Source of the DNA: Flavobacterium franklandianum
GTDB lineage: Bacteria > Bacteroidota > Bacteroidia > Flavobacteriales > Flavobacteriaceae
DNA length: 64,000 nt
NCBI RefSeq assembly: GCF_007097365.1
Contig: NZ_VJZR01000005.1
Coordinates: 62,001-126,000 of the forward strand
Direction of reading: 5' to 3'
The first letter of the stretch is position 1, and the number at the start of each line of letters is the position of its first letter. Both the position numbers and the translations under genes were made by a program. This document shows positions 29,217-38,263 of the stretch, piece after piece. The notes under the pieces are model-generated. The model did no database searches. It had not been told where the DNA came from and saw only the letters and a program-made list of their open reading frames with translations.

Positions 29217-29938
29217 CAATCCAATTCGTTCAACAATTGTTGCACTTGGTCGTAATCCTCAAAATCATCGGGAATTGTCAACAGAATCTCTTTACAAGAT
29301 TTATACTCTTTCTGTTTCAATTTTAAAAGTGCTAAGTACCAAGTCGCTTTGTGTTTATAAACAGAAGTTCCTGATTTTAACTCTGACAAATTGGTTTCTG
29401 CTTTTTGAAATTGATTGTTTTCCAAAAGCGAAACCGCATAGAAAAATTGGATTTCAGGCGATTTTTTTTCTTTTAAAACGGTTTCAAATTGCGGAATAGC
29501 AGCCTTGTAATTCTTAGTATTGAATGCGTCTTGCGCCAATTTTAAATTTTCGTTTACATCGCCTCTTTCGATGAAAGTTGCCATTTCCGGACTATTATAA
29601 TCGTCAAAAGATGGGTTTATATTCTGAAAAAAAAACAATCCTAACAAAACAGCTACCGAAGCTGCTGCTGCATATTGCCAAGATTTTAAAGCTATAACTT
29701 TTGATTTTTTTGCTTTAAAATGTTCCTTGGAAACTGATTTTAAATTCTTTTTGAAAGCTTTTAATTCCTGTTCATTCCCAAATTTATGCTCCAAATGAAG
29801 ATGTAATTCCTTAAATATTTCAAATGTTGAAGCGAATTCTTTGTCTTCGGCCAATTGTTTTTCGAAAATTGTTTTTTCTTCGGCAGACAATTCGTTTTCG
29901 ATATATTGACCAAATAATATGTAGCGTTCCTCGTTCAT
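29216..29938 (-). CDS. Membrane TPR protein, candidate anti-sigma factor
   Basis: A 240-residue protein with a charged helical N-terminus (about 1-80, MNEERYILFGQYIENELSAEEKTIFE), a single transmembrane helix (about 87-105) and a C-terminal TPR-like helical region (about 130-240). The N-terminal layout is that of anti-sigma factors, which hold an ECF sigma at the membrane. The gene begins 2 bases after the stop of an ECF sigma gene, which supports that role. No zinc-binding cysteine/histidine motif is visible. The TPR part would face the periplasm and may receive the signal. Confidence 0.7.
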   Translation of the reverse strand: MNEERYILFGQYIENELSAEEKTIFEKQLAEDKEFASTFEIFKELHLHLEHKFGNEQELKAFKKNLKSVSKEHFKAKKSKVIALKSWQYAAAASVAVLLGLFFFQNINPSFDDYNSPEMATFIERGDVNENLKLAQDAFNTKNYKAAIPQFETVLKEKKSPEIQFFYAVSLLENNQFQKAETNLSELKSGTSVYKHKATWYLALLKLKQKEYKSCKEILLTIPDDFEDYDQVQQLLNELD

Positions 29939-29940
29939 GG

Positions 29941-30525
29941 CTAATTGATTTTTAAAGATTTAAAGCGATTTGTTTCTTGAACCCACTGGGTTAATTGACC
30001 TACGCATAACGATTTTTTCTTTCGAACATAGCCATAAGTTACATTGAGTTTTTCGGCAACTTCCTCCATAGATTTGATGGTAAAACTCAATTTCAATAAC
30101 TCTTGGCATTTGTCGCCCAGTTTTTGAAACATCAAATCAAAAAGTTTTTGTTTTTCGTCGAATATTTCGGTTTCTGTTACCATTTCCTCTGTGGGTTCAT
30201 TATTAGATGGCAAATCTTCATCGATTGTTACCCCCTTATTCGAAGATTTTTTTATTTCGTTCAACCATTTTCTTTTACACAATAAGAAGAAGTAAGCATC
30301 AAACGGGCAAGTTAGTTGGAGCTTTTTGGCTTTAGCCTGATTAAAAAGTAAAATCATAATTTCCTGAACGACATCTTGTGCCTTGTCTAGATCGCCTGAA
30401 TTGTTCCTTATATAATGAACGACTTTGGGAACGAACTTCTTGTAAATAGATTGAATTATCGCCGAATCATTATTGGCAAGTCCATCAATGTAGATTTGGT
30501 CGAGATGAATAGTGGTTTTGGACAT
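29941..30525 (-). CDS. ECF-type RNA polymerase sigma factor
   Basis: About 194 residues. Region 2 is recognised by YKKFVPKVVHYIRNN and DKAQDVVQEIMILLFNQA, and region 4 by CQELLKLSFTIKSMEEVAEKL followed by the helix-turn-helix NVTYGYVRKKKSLC. No extra domain is present. It should redirect RNA polymerase to a small regulon. The ATG at 30525 is used because the upstream extension to 30567 overlaps a promoter-like repeat and is not sigma-like. The anti-sigma candidate is immediately downstream in the same operon. Confidence 0.9.
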   Translation of the reverse strand: MSKTTIHLDQIYIDGLANNDSAIIQSIYKKFVPKVVHYIRNNSGDLDKAQDVVQEIMILLFNQAKAKKLQLTCPFDAYFFLLCKRKWLNEIKKSSNKGVTIDEDLPSNNEPTEEMVTETEIFDEKQKLFDLMFQKLGDKCQELLKLSFTIKSMEEVAEKLNVTYGYVRKKKSLCVGQLTQWVQETNRFKSLKIN

Positions 30526-30558
30526 AAAAAAACTTTTTATCGAAAATACTAAAAAAAG

Positions 30559-30590
30559 GGGTAACAAATATAAAACCGAGTTGATATAAC
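30559..30590 (+). promoter_or_regulatory. Promoter-like repeat, copy 1
   Basis: GGGTAAC, 15 bases, then TTGATATAAC. Two more copies with exactly the same spacing lie at 30717 and 30786. It ends 41 bases before the ATG of a 21-codon frame on the plus strand and lies 33 bases upstream of the minus-strand sigma gene. Confidence 0.65.
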
Positions 30591-30631
30591 TATATAAAAC
30601 AAAAATTAAAGCTTTCTAAATCTTTTAAATT

Positions 30632-30697
30632 ATGAAAAAGTTAAAAAAATTAGGAATGACTTTCATTTTCAAACTTTGGACATTAATAACCCGATAA
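30632..30697 (+). CDS. 21-codon leader-like open frame
   Basis: ATG at 30632 to TAA at 30697 encodes MKKLKKLGMTFIFKLWTLITR: a basic start followed by a hydrophobic stretch, like the first part of a signal peptide. Its ATG is the same distance (about 40 bases) from repeat copy 1 as the lipoprotein ATG is from copy 3. It may be a truncated paralogue or a leader peptide; expression is unproven. Confidence 0.35.
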   Translation: MKKLKKLGMTFIFKLWTLITR

Positions 30698-30716
30698 AAA
30701 AATAATTCAAAATAAA

Positions 30717-30748
30717 GGGTAACAATTAAAACCGCAAGTTGATATAAC
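30717..30748 (+). promoter_or_regulatory. Promoter-like repeat, copy 2
   Basis: GGGTAAC-N15-TTGATATAAC again. It shares a further upstream block with copy 3 (19 bases common from TCAAAATAAA onward). A five-codon frame follows directly and no gene starts at the 40-base distance, so it may be a tandem upstream site for the lipoprotein gene. Confidence 0.65.
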
Positions 30749-30785
30749 AATGAAACCAGAATAAATAAATAAAAATCAAAATAAA

Positions 30786-30817
30786 GGGTAACAATATCAA
30801 ACCCGAATTGATATAAC
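30786..30817 (+). promoter_or_regulatory. Promoter-like repeat, copy 3
   Basis: Third copy of GGGTAAC-N15-TTGATATAAC, ending 40 bases before the lipoprotein ATG at 30858. It is the best candidate for the promoter of that gene, possibly read by the adjacent ECF sigma factor. Confidence 0.7.
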
Positions 30818-30857
30818 AACAGAAAACAATAAACAAACAATTAAAACACTAGAAATT

Positions 30858-31841
30858 ATGAAATCAAATTTTAAAAACATCGGACTTTTAGCTTTAGCAA
30901 CAATCCTTTTTGCAAGCTGTACTAACAATGAAAACACAACTCCAATTCCTCCTTCGGCAGCAGCTTTCAAAGGAATTAAGGAAAACGGACTCAAAAAGAA
31001 CACCCAAAACTTCACTGCAACTGCAGGAGCTGGGGTTATCACATTAACATCTGCAAAAGGAGTGGTTATAACATTAAACGGAAACGCATTGACCAAAAAT
31101 GGAAACCCTGTAACCGGAGCAATTGACATTACATTTGTGGAACTTTTCGACAAAGGAAATATGCTAATTTCAAACAAACCTACAATGGGAGTGATGCCTG
31201 ACGGTAAAAAAAGTTTACTGAAATCTGGAGGAGAATTTTTCATCAAAGCTTCTCAAGGTGGTGTAGATTTAGTTTCAACTGGCGGAATTCAACTTCAAGT
31301 TCCCGTAAATTTAACTGGAACAATGGATACAGGGATGCTTTTTTGGGCTGGCGATACAAAAGACCCTGAAAACCTTGCTTGGGTAAATCCTCGTAACGCA
31401 GCTGGAACTGGAGGTCAAAAAGATGGAAATGTTGGTTTTGGTCAAAATAGTTATAATGTTACTTTTGGAAACTTTGGTTGGACAAATGTGGATAAATTTT
31501 ACAGCGATCCAAGACCAAGAACAACAATTTTAGCAGCCGTTCCAACAGGATACGACAATACAAATAGTGCTATTTATTTGTCTTATGATGGCGAAGGTCA
31601 AAATGCGCTTGCTAAACTAGACACTTACAATCCAACAACATTACAATTTAGCGAACATTATGGCCAAATTCCAATAGGATTAGCTTGCCACGTTATTTTT
31701 GCCACCGAAGATAATGGAAACTGGAGATACGCCATCAAAGCTGTAACGGTTGCGCCTGGCGATGTTTACACCTTCACTTTGGGAGAAACTACTGTAGTAA
31801 CTGAAGCTCAATTAGTAGCAGCCATCAACGCAATACAATAA
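30858..31841 (+). CDS. Hypothetical lipoprotein of the ECF/LytTR locus
   Basis: A 327-residue lipoprotein with lipobox LFASC (Cys21). I do not recognise a named family. The region about 55-150 (ITLTSAKGVVITLNGNAL...PVTGAIDITFVEL) looks like a beta-rich domain seen in Bacteroidota surface proteins, where a secreted sandwich is followed by a W-rich C-terminal half. Residues 38-48 (KGIKENGLKKN) recur, nearly unchanged, in the repeat protein encoded at 35543. A hairpin follows the stop at 31862. The gene stands behind three promoter-like repeats, so it may be a major target of the sigma factor. Confidence 0.75.
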   Translation: MKSNFKNIGLLALATILFASCTNNENTTPIPPSAAAFKGIKENGLKKNTQNFTATAGAGVITLTSAKGVVITLNGNALTKNGNPVTGAIDITFVELFDKGNMLISNKPTMGVMPDGKKSLLKSGGEFFIKASQGGVDLVSTGGIQLQVPVNLTGTMDTGMLFWAGDTKDPENLAWVNPRNAAGTGGQKDGNVGFGQNSYNVTFGNFGWTNVDKFYSDPRPRTTILAAVPTGYDNTNSAIYLSYDGEGQNALAKLDTYNPTTLQFSEHYGQIPIGLACHVIFATEDNGNWRYAIKAVTVAPGDVYTFTLGETTVVTEAQLVAAINAIQ

Positions 31842-31861
31842 ACGAAAAATATAATTTTTAG

Positions 31862-31890
31862 AAAAGTGGTGATTTGCTCACCGCTTTTTT
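31862..31890 (+). terminator. Rho-independent terminator
   Basis: Arms 31862-31872 and 31878-31888 pair with one wobble, and a T run follows. It separates the lipoprotein gene from the LytTR/LytS pair. Confidence 0.8.
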
Positions 31891-31907
31891 CTATTTTTAA
31901 AAAATAT

Positions 31908-32615
31908 ATGATACTGATAAAAACCATACTTGTAGATGATGAAATTCTAAACCTCAAAAATTTAGAAATTATTTTGAATGAAAATTTTCCAGAAATAGAA
32001 ATTCTAGGCTTATTTCAAACGGTAGAAGACGCAAAATCATTTATAGAAAACAATCCTATTGATTTGCTTTTCTTGGATATTTCGATGCCAATAGAAAACG
32101 GATTCGATTTGTTAGAGTATTTTCCAGTAAGAGATTTTCAGGTAATATTCGTCACTGCTCACGAAGATTATGCCATACAAGCTATTCGAGTTGGCGCCAT
32201 AGATTATATTTTGAAACCGATTCTTATTTCGGAATTGAGGATTGCCATTGCTAAAGTTTCGGAAATTTGTGGCTTGATAAACAAACCTGATTCTGCAAAC
32301 AAACTAACAATAACTTACGAGGGCGGAAAATCAATTTTAGATTTTGATGAGATTCTTTATCTAAAAGGTTTCGACAATATCACAACAATTTACCTCACCA
32401 AAAACCGAAAACTAACCGTTGCAAAAACCTTGAAACATTTTGAAGACATCCTGGAAAAAGACTTTTTTAGAATTCACAAATCGTTTATTGTAAATTTAAA
32501 GTTTGTATCCAAAATTTTGTCAAAAGAAGCCTATTTTCTGGAGTTAAACGAAGGCACACTATTGCCAGTTTCAAGACGAAATTATAAAAATTTGAATGAT
32601 GTTCTAAAAAAATAA
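31908..32615 (+). CDS. LytTR-type response regulator
   Basis: A 235-residue regulator. The receiver domain has VDDE near the start, phospho-acceptor D57 (LFLDISMP), the T in VTAHED and K in LKPI. A LytTR DNA-binding domain fills about 135-235 (DEILYLKGFDNITTIYL, FFRIHKSFIVNL, VSRRNYKNL). The ATG at 31908 follows the terminator; the GTG at 31866 lies inside that hairpin and is rejected. The cognate kinase starts 3 bases after its stop, so the pair is one operon. Confidence 0.95.
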   Translation: MILIKTILVDDEILNLKNLEIILNENFPEIEILGLFQTVEDAKSFIENNPIDLLFLDISMPIENGFDLLEYFPVRDFQVIFVTAHEDYAIQAIRVGAIDYILKPILISELRIAIAKVSEICGLINKPDSANKLTITYEGGKSILDFDEILYLKGFDNITTIYLTKNRKLTVAKTLKHFEDILEKDFFRIHKSFIVNLKFVSKILSKEAYFLELNEGTLLPVSRRNYKNLNDVLKK

Positions 32616-32618
32616 TTG

Positions 32619-35435
32619 ATGAAAAGAGCATATATAATCCTAATTTTTTTAGTTTTTAATTCCATATCGAATGCTCAAATTCAATATACATTCAACCGTT
32701 ATACTACCGACGATGGTTTGCCAACCAATTCCATTTATTGCATCACCGAAGATAAAAACGGGGGAATTGTTTTAGGAACAGATAATGGTTTGACTTTTTT
32801 TGACGGAAACATTTTTAAAACTTTAAATGTAAAAGACGGATTGATAAATCCATACATCGTTGCAGTTGCTAAAGATGAAAAGGATGTTATATGGCTTATA
32901 AATTATGGAGGAGAACTTCAAAAGTTTGTAAACAATACCATAATTACAACCCCATTTTTAACCGAACAAACCAATTCCATTTTAAACGCAGCATCCAAAA
33001 TTTATGTTTATACAACCCAAAACAGGTATTCGAACAAATCCTATTATTATCGAGTAATAAACAAAAAAAACGGGCTGGTTTCTAAATCTAAAAATACTAA
33101 TAACCCGACAAAATTTGCTTCGCCAGTATTTTGCCAGAACAATAAAGAGATTAAAACAATAAATAATAATTTAATTTTTGACAATCATAAAATTGCAATT
33201 CCCAAAGACGTTTCATTATTGCATAAAGTGATTTTTAGAAAAAATAATGTTTGCCTTTTAGATGAAAATTATCTTTTTATTCTTGATTTCGACGGAACTG
33301 TTTTAAGCAAAATAAAACTTCCAAATTCACTATCAAAAAATGCAGTTTATAAATATGATTTTATAACAGACAAGCAAGAAAACTGTTGGTTAAACATCCA
33401 AAACAAAGGGCTTTTTATTTTAAAATCAAACAATTGGATTGCAATAAATGAAAATTTAGGGTTAAGTTCTGCTGACAATATTAATTTTATTTATAATGAT
33501 TCAACCGGGAAAATTTGGATTGCTACCCACGAAAAAGGCTTGTTTTGCATTCCAAATATTGACATTCAATTCATAAAATTCCCTAATGAGAATAATTATT
33601 TTAACGGATTTGCTTATTCGTTAGATAAAAACACATTGTTTTTTTCGTCGAAATTCAACTTGTATTCCTTAGACAAAACAAACAACATCAAACCAATAAA
33701 AAGATCAAAAGAGGAAATAAAGATTGACAACTTCAATTCAATTCCAGTGTTTTTTACTAACAAAACAAATCCGCCAACTTGGGACAAAAACACACAAATT
33801 CTACTCGTTCAAGGCCGAGCTTTATTGAAATATGAAACGCCAATTAGTTATACATTATACGGAAGAAATAGTTTGCGTCATTATAACAATCAAATGTCTT
33901 CACAACCTGAATCACCTATTCAAGAAAAAATAAGAAGGGTAATTTTATACAAAAACGATTATTATTTCAGTAATTCTGAAAAAATAAATATCCGAACTTT
34001 TAATGAAAAGGAAATTAAAATTAAACGGGAATTAAAATTTAAAATTAAAGGATTTATTCAAGATTTTGCTTTCATAAAAGACACTATGTGGATTGCTACA
34101 GAAGGTAAAGTTTACAAAGCTTTCAACGAGAAAATTGTAGATAGCATTTCATCGATAAACAATATTCCTGTTGAAAATATAAACAGAATAAAAACTATAA
34201 ATGACGCTGTTTATTTGTGGAATATGAATGGTTTGTTCGTTTTGGGTCCAAAAGGGAATAGAGTGCTAAACAAACATAATTTTTTGCCAAGCAATGATGT
34301 TAATAATGTTACATTATTCAACAATCAATTATTGGTTGCAACCAAAGATGGATTGGCAAAAATAAACGCTACTTTAATTCTGAAAAAATCTACAAAACCT
34401 GTCTTTAATGTGCTTTACAATGCTAAAATTGAATCTAAAATCGAGATTTCGTCTGACGAAGAATTGGTCAAACTAGAATTTAAAATTAAAAATTTTGAAG
34501 CTCCAAAAAACCAAATAATTCAATATAAAATGGATCATTTGCATTGGATAACTACACAAAATTTATTTGTTAATTTTCAATCCTTATCTTACGGCAAACA
34601 TTCTGTTTCTGTTCGGGTAAAAGATGTGAATTCCGACTGGACAATCCAAAATATTAGTATAAAAAAAGCCTATCCATTTTATTTAAAATGGTGGTTTGTC
34701 TTGCTGGCTAATTTAGTCGCTTTAGGATTGATTTATTTGATTTATCGCTATCAGATTACTAAAATAAAGCGCAAGAAACAGCAAGAAATTGCCACCAATA
34801 ATAAAGTAGCCGAATTGCGTCAAAGTGCACTTTCAGCAATGATGAATCCTCACTTTGTGTTCAATTCTCTCAATGCAATCCAGTATTTTGTAAACAGTAA
34901 CCAAAAGGAAAAAAGCAGCGAACATTTAGGAAAACTGGCCCGATTGGTTCGATTGTTTTTGTCGCACGCTTCGGAACCTTTTATCAGTTTAGAAGACGAA
35001 ATCAAGCGATTAAAAATCTACTTGGAACTAGAAAAAGTGCGGTTTAATAATTTTGATTTCACTTTCAACATTGAGAATAAAATTGACATCCATCAAACCA
35101 AAATTCCAAATATGATTGTACAACCGTTTATAGAAAACGCAATTCTTCACGGCGTTTCACATCTTAAAGAAAATGACGGAAAAATTGATTTGAATTTTCA
35201 TTTACAAAAAAATATTTTAACTATTGAAGTTATCGATAACGGTTTTGGAATTGACACGAACAAACCCAAAAACGCCAGTCACATTTCAAAAGGAGCTGCA
35301 ATTATTAACGAAAGAATCGAAATTTTGCAACAATCCTATCCCGAAAAAGTGTTTACGATAACACAACGAGATGCGTTTCCAGACCCAATTCGAAAAGGAC
35401 TTAAAGTGGTTATTGTGGTTACTATTTTAGAATAA
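32619..35435 (+). CDS. LytS-type sensor histidine kinase with Reg_prop propeller
   Basis: A 938-residue membrane kinase: signal peptide, an extracytoplasmic propeller with Reg_prop-like repeats (YTTDDGLPTNSIYCI, GTDNGLTFFDG, IWIATHEKGLF), a Y_Y_Y-like segment, one membrane helix (about 692-712), a short coiled coil, and a His_kinase domain with the phospho-acceptor H745 in MNPHFVFNSLN. An HATPase domain (QPFIENAILHG, DNGFGID) ends the protein. It should phosphorylate the LytTR regulator encoded immediately upstream. The ATG at 32619 is used rather than the TTG at 32616. Confidence 0.95.
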   Translation: MKRAYIILIFLVFNSISNAQIQYTFNRYTTDDGLPTNSIYCITEDKNGGIVLGTDNGLTFFDGNIFKTLNVKDGLINPYIVAVAKDEKDVIWLINYGGELQKFVNNTIITTPFLTEQTNSILNAASKIYVYTTQNRYSNKSYYYRVINKKNGLVSKSKNTNNPTKFASPVFCQNNKEIKTINNNLIFDNHKIAIPKDVSLLHKVIFRKNNVCLLDENYLFILDFDGTVLSKIKLPNSLSKNAVYKYDFITDKQENCWLNIQNKGLFILKSNNWIAINENLGLSSADNINFIYNDSTGKIWIATHEKGLFCIPNIDIQFIKFPNENNYFNGFAYSLDKNTLFFSSKFNLYSLDKTNNIKPIKRSKEEIKIDNFNSIPVFFTNKTNPPTWDKNTQILLVQGRALLKYETPISYTLYGRNSLRHYNNQMSSQPESPIQEKIRRVILYKNDYYFSNSEKINIRTFNEKEIKIKRELKFKIKGFIQDFAFIKDTMWIATEGKVYKAFNEKIVDSISSINNIPVENINRIKTINDAVYLWNMNGLFVLGPKGNRVLNKHNFLPSNDVNNVTLFNNQLLVATKDGLAKINATLILKKSTKPVFNVLYNAKIESKIEISSDEELVKLEFKIKNFEAPKNQIIQYKMDHLHWITTQNLFVNFQSLSYGKHSVSVRVKDVNSDWTIQNISIKKAYPFYLKWWFVLLANLVALGLIYLIYRYQITKIKRKKQQEIATNNKVAELRQSALSAMMNPHFVFNSLNAIQYFVNSNQKEKSSEHLGKLARLVRLFLSHASEPFISLEDEIKRLKIYLELEKVRFNNFDFTFNIENKIDIHQTKIPNMIVQPFIENAILHGVSHLKENDGKIDLNFHLQKNILTIEVIDNGFGIDTNKPKNASHISKGAAIINERIEILQQSYPEKVFTITQRDAFPDPIRKGLKVVIVVTILE

Positions 35436-35542
35436 AACACCCTTTTTTACCGTTCCCTAAATGAAACCTACCGTATTCTAAATGGTTTTGGTTTGTGTGT
35501 TCTATTTACCATAGTTTTATTATATATAAAATTCTAGAAACT

Positions 35543-38263
35543 ATGAAATATTCAAAATCAATTTTTAAAATTCTGATCGTTTTGTTTTTCCTAACGCAAA
35601 ATAGTTTTGCAACCACAAAACCAATTATTGGAATTGGCATTGTGGTTAAAAAAAATCCTGGAGGAGGATATAGTACTGTTCAAACAGAAAATGGAGGCGG
35701 TTTCTCAACCCAACTTAGCGAAGGTGTTTATGAACTTTCTTTTCCGCAGGATCAATTGCAAACCAGTATCAACGGAATTGTAAAAGTGAATTATCCTAAA
35801 AGTGGCTATCAATATGATGGTTCTGGGGTTGAAATGGTTTTAGACAACTCGCTAATAAAAGTGAATTCAAAAGTAATGAAAGGGAATTTATTTGCTGTTG
35901 ATAAACAAAATAACATTACCATAACAGTTCCAAAAGGTGGCGCTAAGCTTTCAGGCAAATTAAGTTGGAATGATGCCGTTATGACGAATTCAATTAGTTG
36001 TCCGGATGGATTTATAATGCAAAACGGGGAATGCGTTTCCATAAATAACATTGAAAATCAACAAGCGCGAACAGAGGGGAAAATAAAGGGTAAGATAATA
36101 CAATCCGGCGACAACGGGATGATTAGTGTTTCATTGAATGCCAATGGCGGAACTTCCTCGTCAACGGGTGTTGACAATAGTTTAAGTTTTAATCCAAGTT
36201 TGGGTATCGCAATACATTGGAAAAACTTTGGGATTAGTTTAGATGCCGGAACATTCAGCACCAAACCTGATTTTGATTTTAATGCTTATGCTGCTCCATT
36301 GCAAAATTTAGATTTTTTGACCATTACAAATACTAAAAGTGATTGGACTAGTACCTACTTTATGCTTGGACCACAATATACAATTCCCTTAAGTCCTTCT
36401 CAAAGTAATGAGTCGGGAAGGCACACTCCTTTTCACAACAAACTAACTTTTACACTCGCATTAAAAGGAGGATTAACCATAAACAAGGCGCCAGAATTCT
36501 CCGTGATGGATAAAAGCACGCCACCAAAAAGTATTGCCAGTTATACTGCGCCTCAAGACTATAAAACAAATGCGTTTAGTTTGAAACCAAGTATCGGTTT
36601 TGACTATTGGATAAACGAAAATTTTGCACTAACAGCAAATGCACAGTATTTGATGCAGACTGGGCAAAAGGAATTTAAAACAGGTTATATAGATTTGACT
36701 AACGTGAACTTGGCTCCGCCAATTTCTCCAGACCAATTTCAAAAAAATATTTCAACAGCACCAAAAGCAATGACAAACACCAAAGGGCCAGAAAATTATA
36801 TGAGTTTTGGTTTTGGAATTACCTATAGTTTTAACAAAGGCGGAGGTGATTGTGATGATAAATCAGATATTACTTCAAATGGGGCACAAAAAAAAGGGAT
36901 TGCCGAAGGAGGTTTAAAAAAGAATGATGCCGAACAATTGGTAGTTTCATCTGCTAATATAAAAGAGATATTAGTTCCAAAATCGTCTAACAGTACGAAT
37001 AGTAACGTAACTATAATGATTATAAAAGGAATGGGTGAAACAACAACCGAAGGCGCACCCATAGTTATAGGAAATACGCTATCAGGCAATATCAAGATGG
37101 TTAAAGGGATAAGTAATGCCGGAATTTTAGTCGAAATGACACAAAAAGAAAACGGAGACTATTTTGCGGGCTACACTGATAAAAATGGTGATTTTTTGTT
37201 GGGACCAGCAAGTGATTCGCTTCACACAGCATCGATAAATGGAGTGGAATATGGGGAGATAAAAATTATAGGTAATACCAAAGATAATACTGAAACTACT
37301 GCTAGCCGCAAAGGAATAAGAGAAAACGGTTTAAAAAAGAATGATGTTGAAACTGTCGCTAATGAATCAGAAATCAAACAAATCGCCGAAACATTAATCA
37401 ATTATAGAAAAGGCTGGGACGGGTCTATAAAAGGAGTTGAAGGTAAAAATGCAGCTAATGTAAAAGCTATTGCAGAAACATTGGTCAACTTGGCTCGAAA
37501 AGGTTGGGATGGTTCCATAAAAGGAAATAAAATTGAAAGCGTAGCTAATGAAGCAGATGTGAAAGCAATTACCGAAACATTAGTCAATATACGAAAAGGT
37601 TGGGATGGTTCCATAAAGGGGAATAAAGTTGAAAATGAAGCGAATGAAGCTGATGTAAAAGCAATTGCAGAAGCATTTGTCAATTTGCGAAAAGGTTGGG
37701 ACGGATCCATAAAAGGAAATATTATAGAGAATGTTGGATCTGAGGAAAGTGATGACAATATTGAATCAATACACATAAAAGTAACTATAACAACGAAAGT
37801 TGGATTCTCTGACTGCGAAAGTCCAGGGTATTTTTTTTGTATAGGTGTAGAAATTGGTACTTTGGTAAACAATCATAATTTGGGTGATTTACCTTTAGAA
37901 AAAGACCAATTAACAACCAATACCAATGTAGAAATAGTGAATGGAAATACCATAAAAGTCACTTCCATTGGAGTCAAAAGCACCATTTCTGAAAAAACAA
38001 TGTCTGAATTCGCTAATAAAACACAGAAAAATAAAGAATTCACTTTGGATTATAATGTGTTAAAAGAGATCTGCAAAACACTTAATTTAAATACCCCAAA
38101 TGAACCAGTTATTTTTAAAGCAGAAGATCAAAAATATGAAGTAATCAATACCATTAAAGAAGGAAAAGAAGTTCAAATTTTGAAAATACACCAAAAAACA
38201 AAAATTAATATAGACGGAAGAGCGTACTCTTTATCAATGTTAATAACAAGTGGCAAAGATTGA
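35543..38263 (+). CDS. Outer-membrane-type protein with 32-residue tandem repeats
   Basis: A 906-residue protein with a signal peptide. About residues 25-150 form a beta-rich domain (PIIGIGIVVKKNPGGGYST). Residues about 195-435 look like a membrane beta-barrel (FGISLDAGTF, LGPQYTIPL, FGFGITYSF). After a linker come about 4.5 tandem units of roughly 32 residues, with core RKGWDGSIKG followed by an EANEADVKAIAETLVN-type helix. A C-terminal domain of about 170 residues has no recognised family. The ATG at 35543 gives the signal peptide. The TGA stop sits inside what looks like another repeat copy. Function unknown; the context suggests envelope sensing or structure. Confidence 0.8.
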   Translation: MKYSKSIFKILIVLFFLTQNSFATTKPIIGIGIVVKKNPGGGYSTVQTENGGGFSTQLSEGVYELSFPQDQLQTSINGIVKVNYPKSGYQYDGSGVEMVLDNSLIKVNSKVMKGNLFAVDKQNNITITVPKGGAKLSGKLSWNDAVMTNSISCPDGFIMQNGECVSINNIENQQARTEGKIKGKIIQSGDNGMISVSLNANGGTSSSTGVDNSLSFNPSLGIAIHWKNFGISLDAGTFSTKPDFDFNAYAAPLQNLDFLTITNTKSDWTSTYFMLGPQYTIPLSPSQSNESGRHTPFHNKLTFTLALKGGLTINKAPEFSVMDKSTPPKSIASYTAPQDYKTNAFSLKPSIGFDYWINENFALTANAQYLMQTGQKEFKTGYIDLTNVNLAPPISPDQFQKNISTAPKAMTNTKGPENYMSFGFGITYSFNKGGGDCDDKSDITSNGAQKKGIAEGGLKKNDAEQLVVSSANIKEILVPKSSNSTNSNVTIMIIKGMGETTTEGAPIVIGNTLSGNIKMVKGISNAGILVEMTQKENGDYFAGYTDKNGDFLLGPASDSLHTASINGVEYGEIKIIGNTKDNTETTASRKGIRENGLKKNDVETVANESEIKQIAETLINYRKGWDGSIKGVEGKNAANVKAIAETLVNLARKGWDGSIKGNKIESVANEADVKAITETLVNIRKGWDGSIKGNKVENEANEADVKAIAEAFVNLRKGWDGSIKGNIIENVGSEESDDNIESIHIKVTITTKVGFSDCESPGYFFCIGVEIGTLVNNHNLGDLPLEKDQLTTNTNVEIVNGNTIKVTSIGVKSTISEKTMSEFANKTQKNKEFTLDYNVLKEICKTLNLNTPNEPVIFKAEDQKYEVINTIKEGKEVQILKIHQKTKINIDGRAYSLSMLITSGKD
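37310..37717 (+). repeat. Tandem 90-96 bp coding repeats (RKGWDGSIKG units)
   Basis: The KGWDGSIKG core recurs at 37409, 37499, 37595 and 37691 with periods of 90, 96 and 96 bases. An earlier degenerate unit starts near 37310 as RKGIRENGLKKN. The units stay in frame in the host gene. Such arrays can change copy number by slippage. Confidence 0.85.

Noticed and set aside
30559..30817. A CRISPR array in the repeat region
   Set aside because: Only three motif copies exist, with unequal distances and no cas genes; they fit promoter-like sites.
31866..31907. GTG start for the LytTR regulator
   Set aside because: It lies in the terminator stem of the upstream lipoprotein gene; the ATG at 31908 gives the normal receiver start.
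37310..37717. A CRISPR-like array
   Set aside because: The repeat is in frame within a protein gene and encodes a conserved peptide unit.
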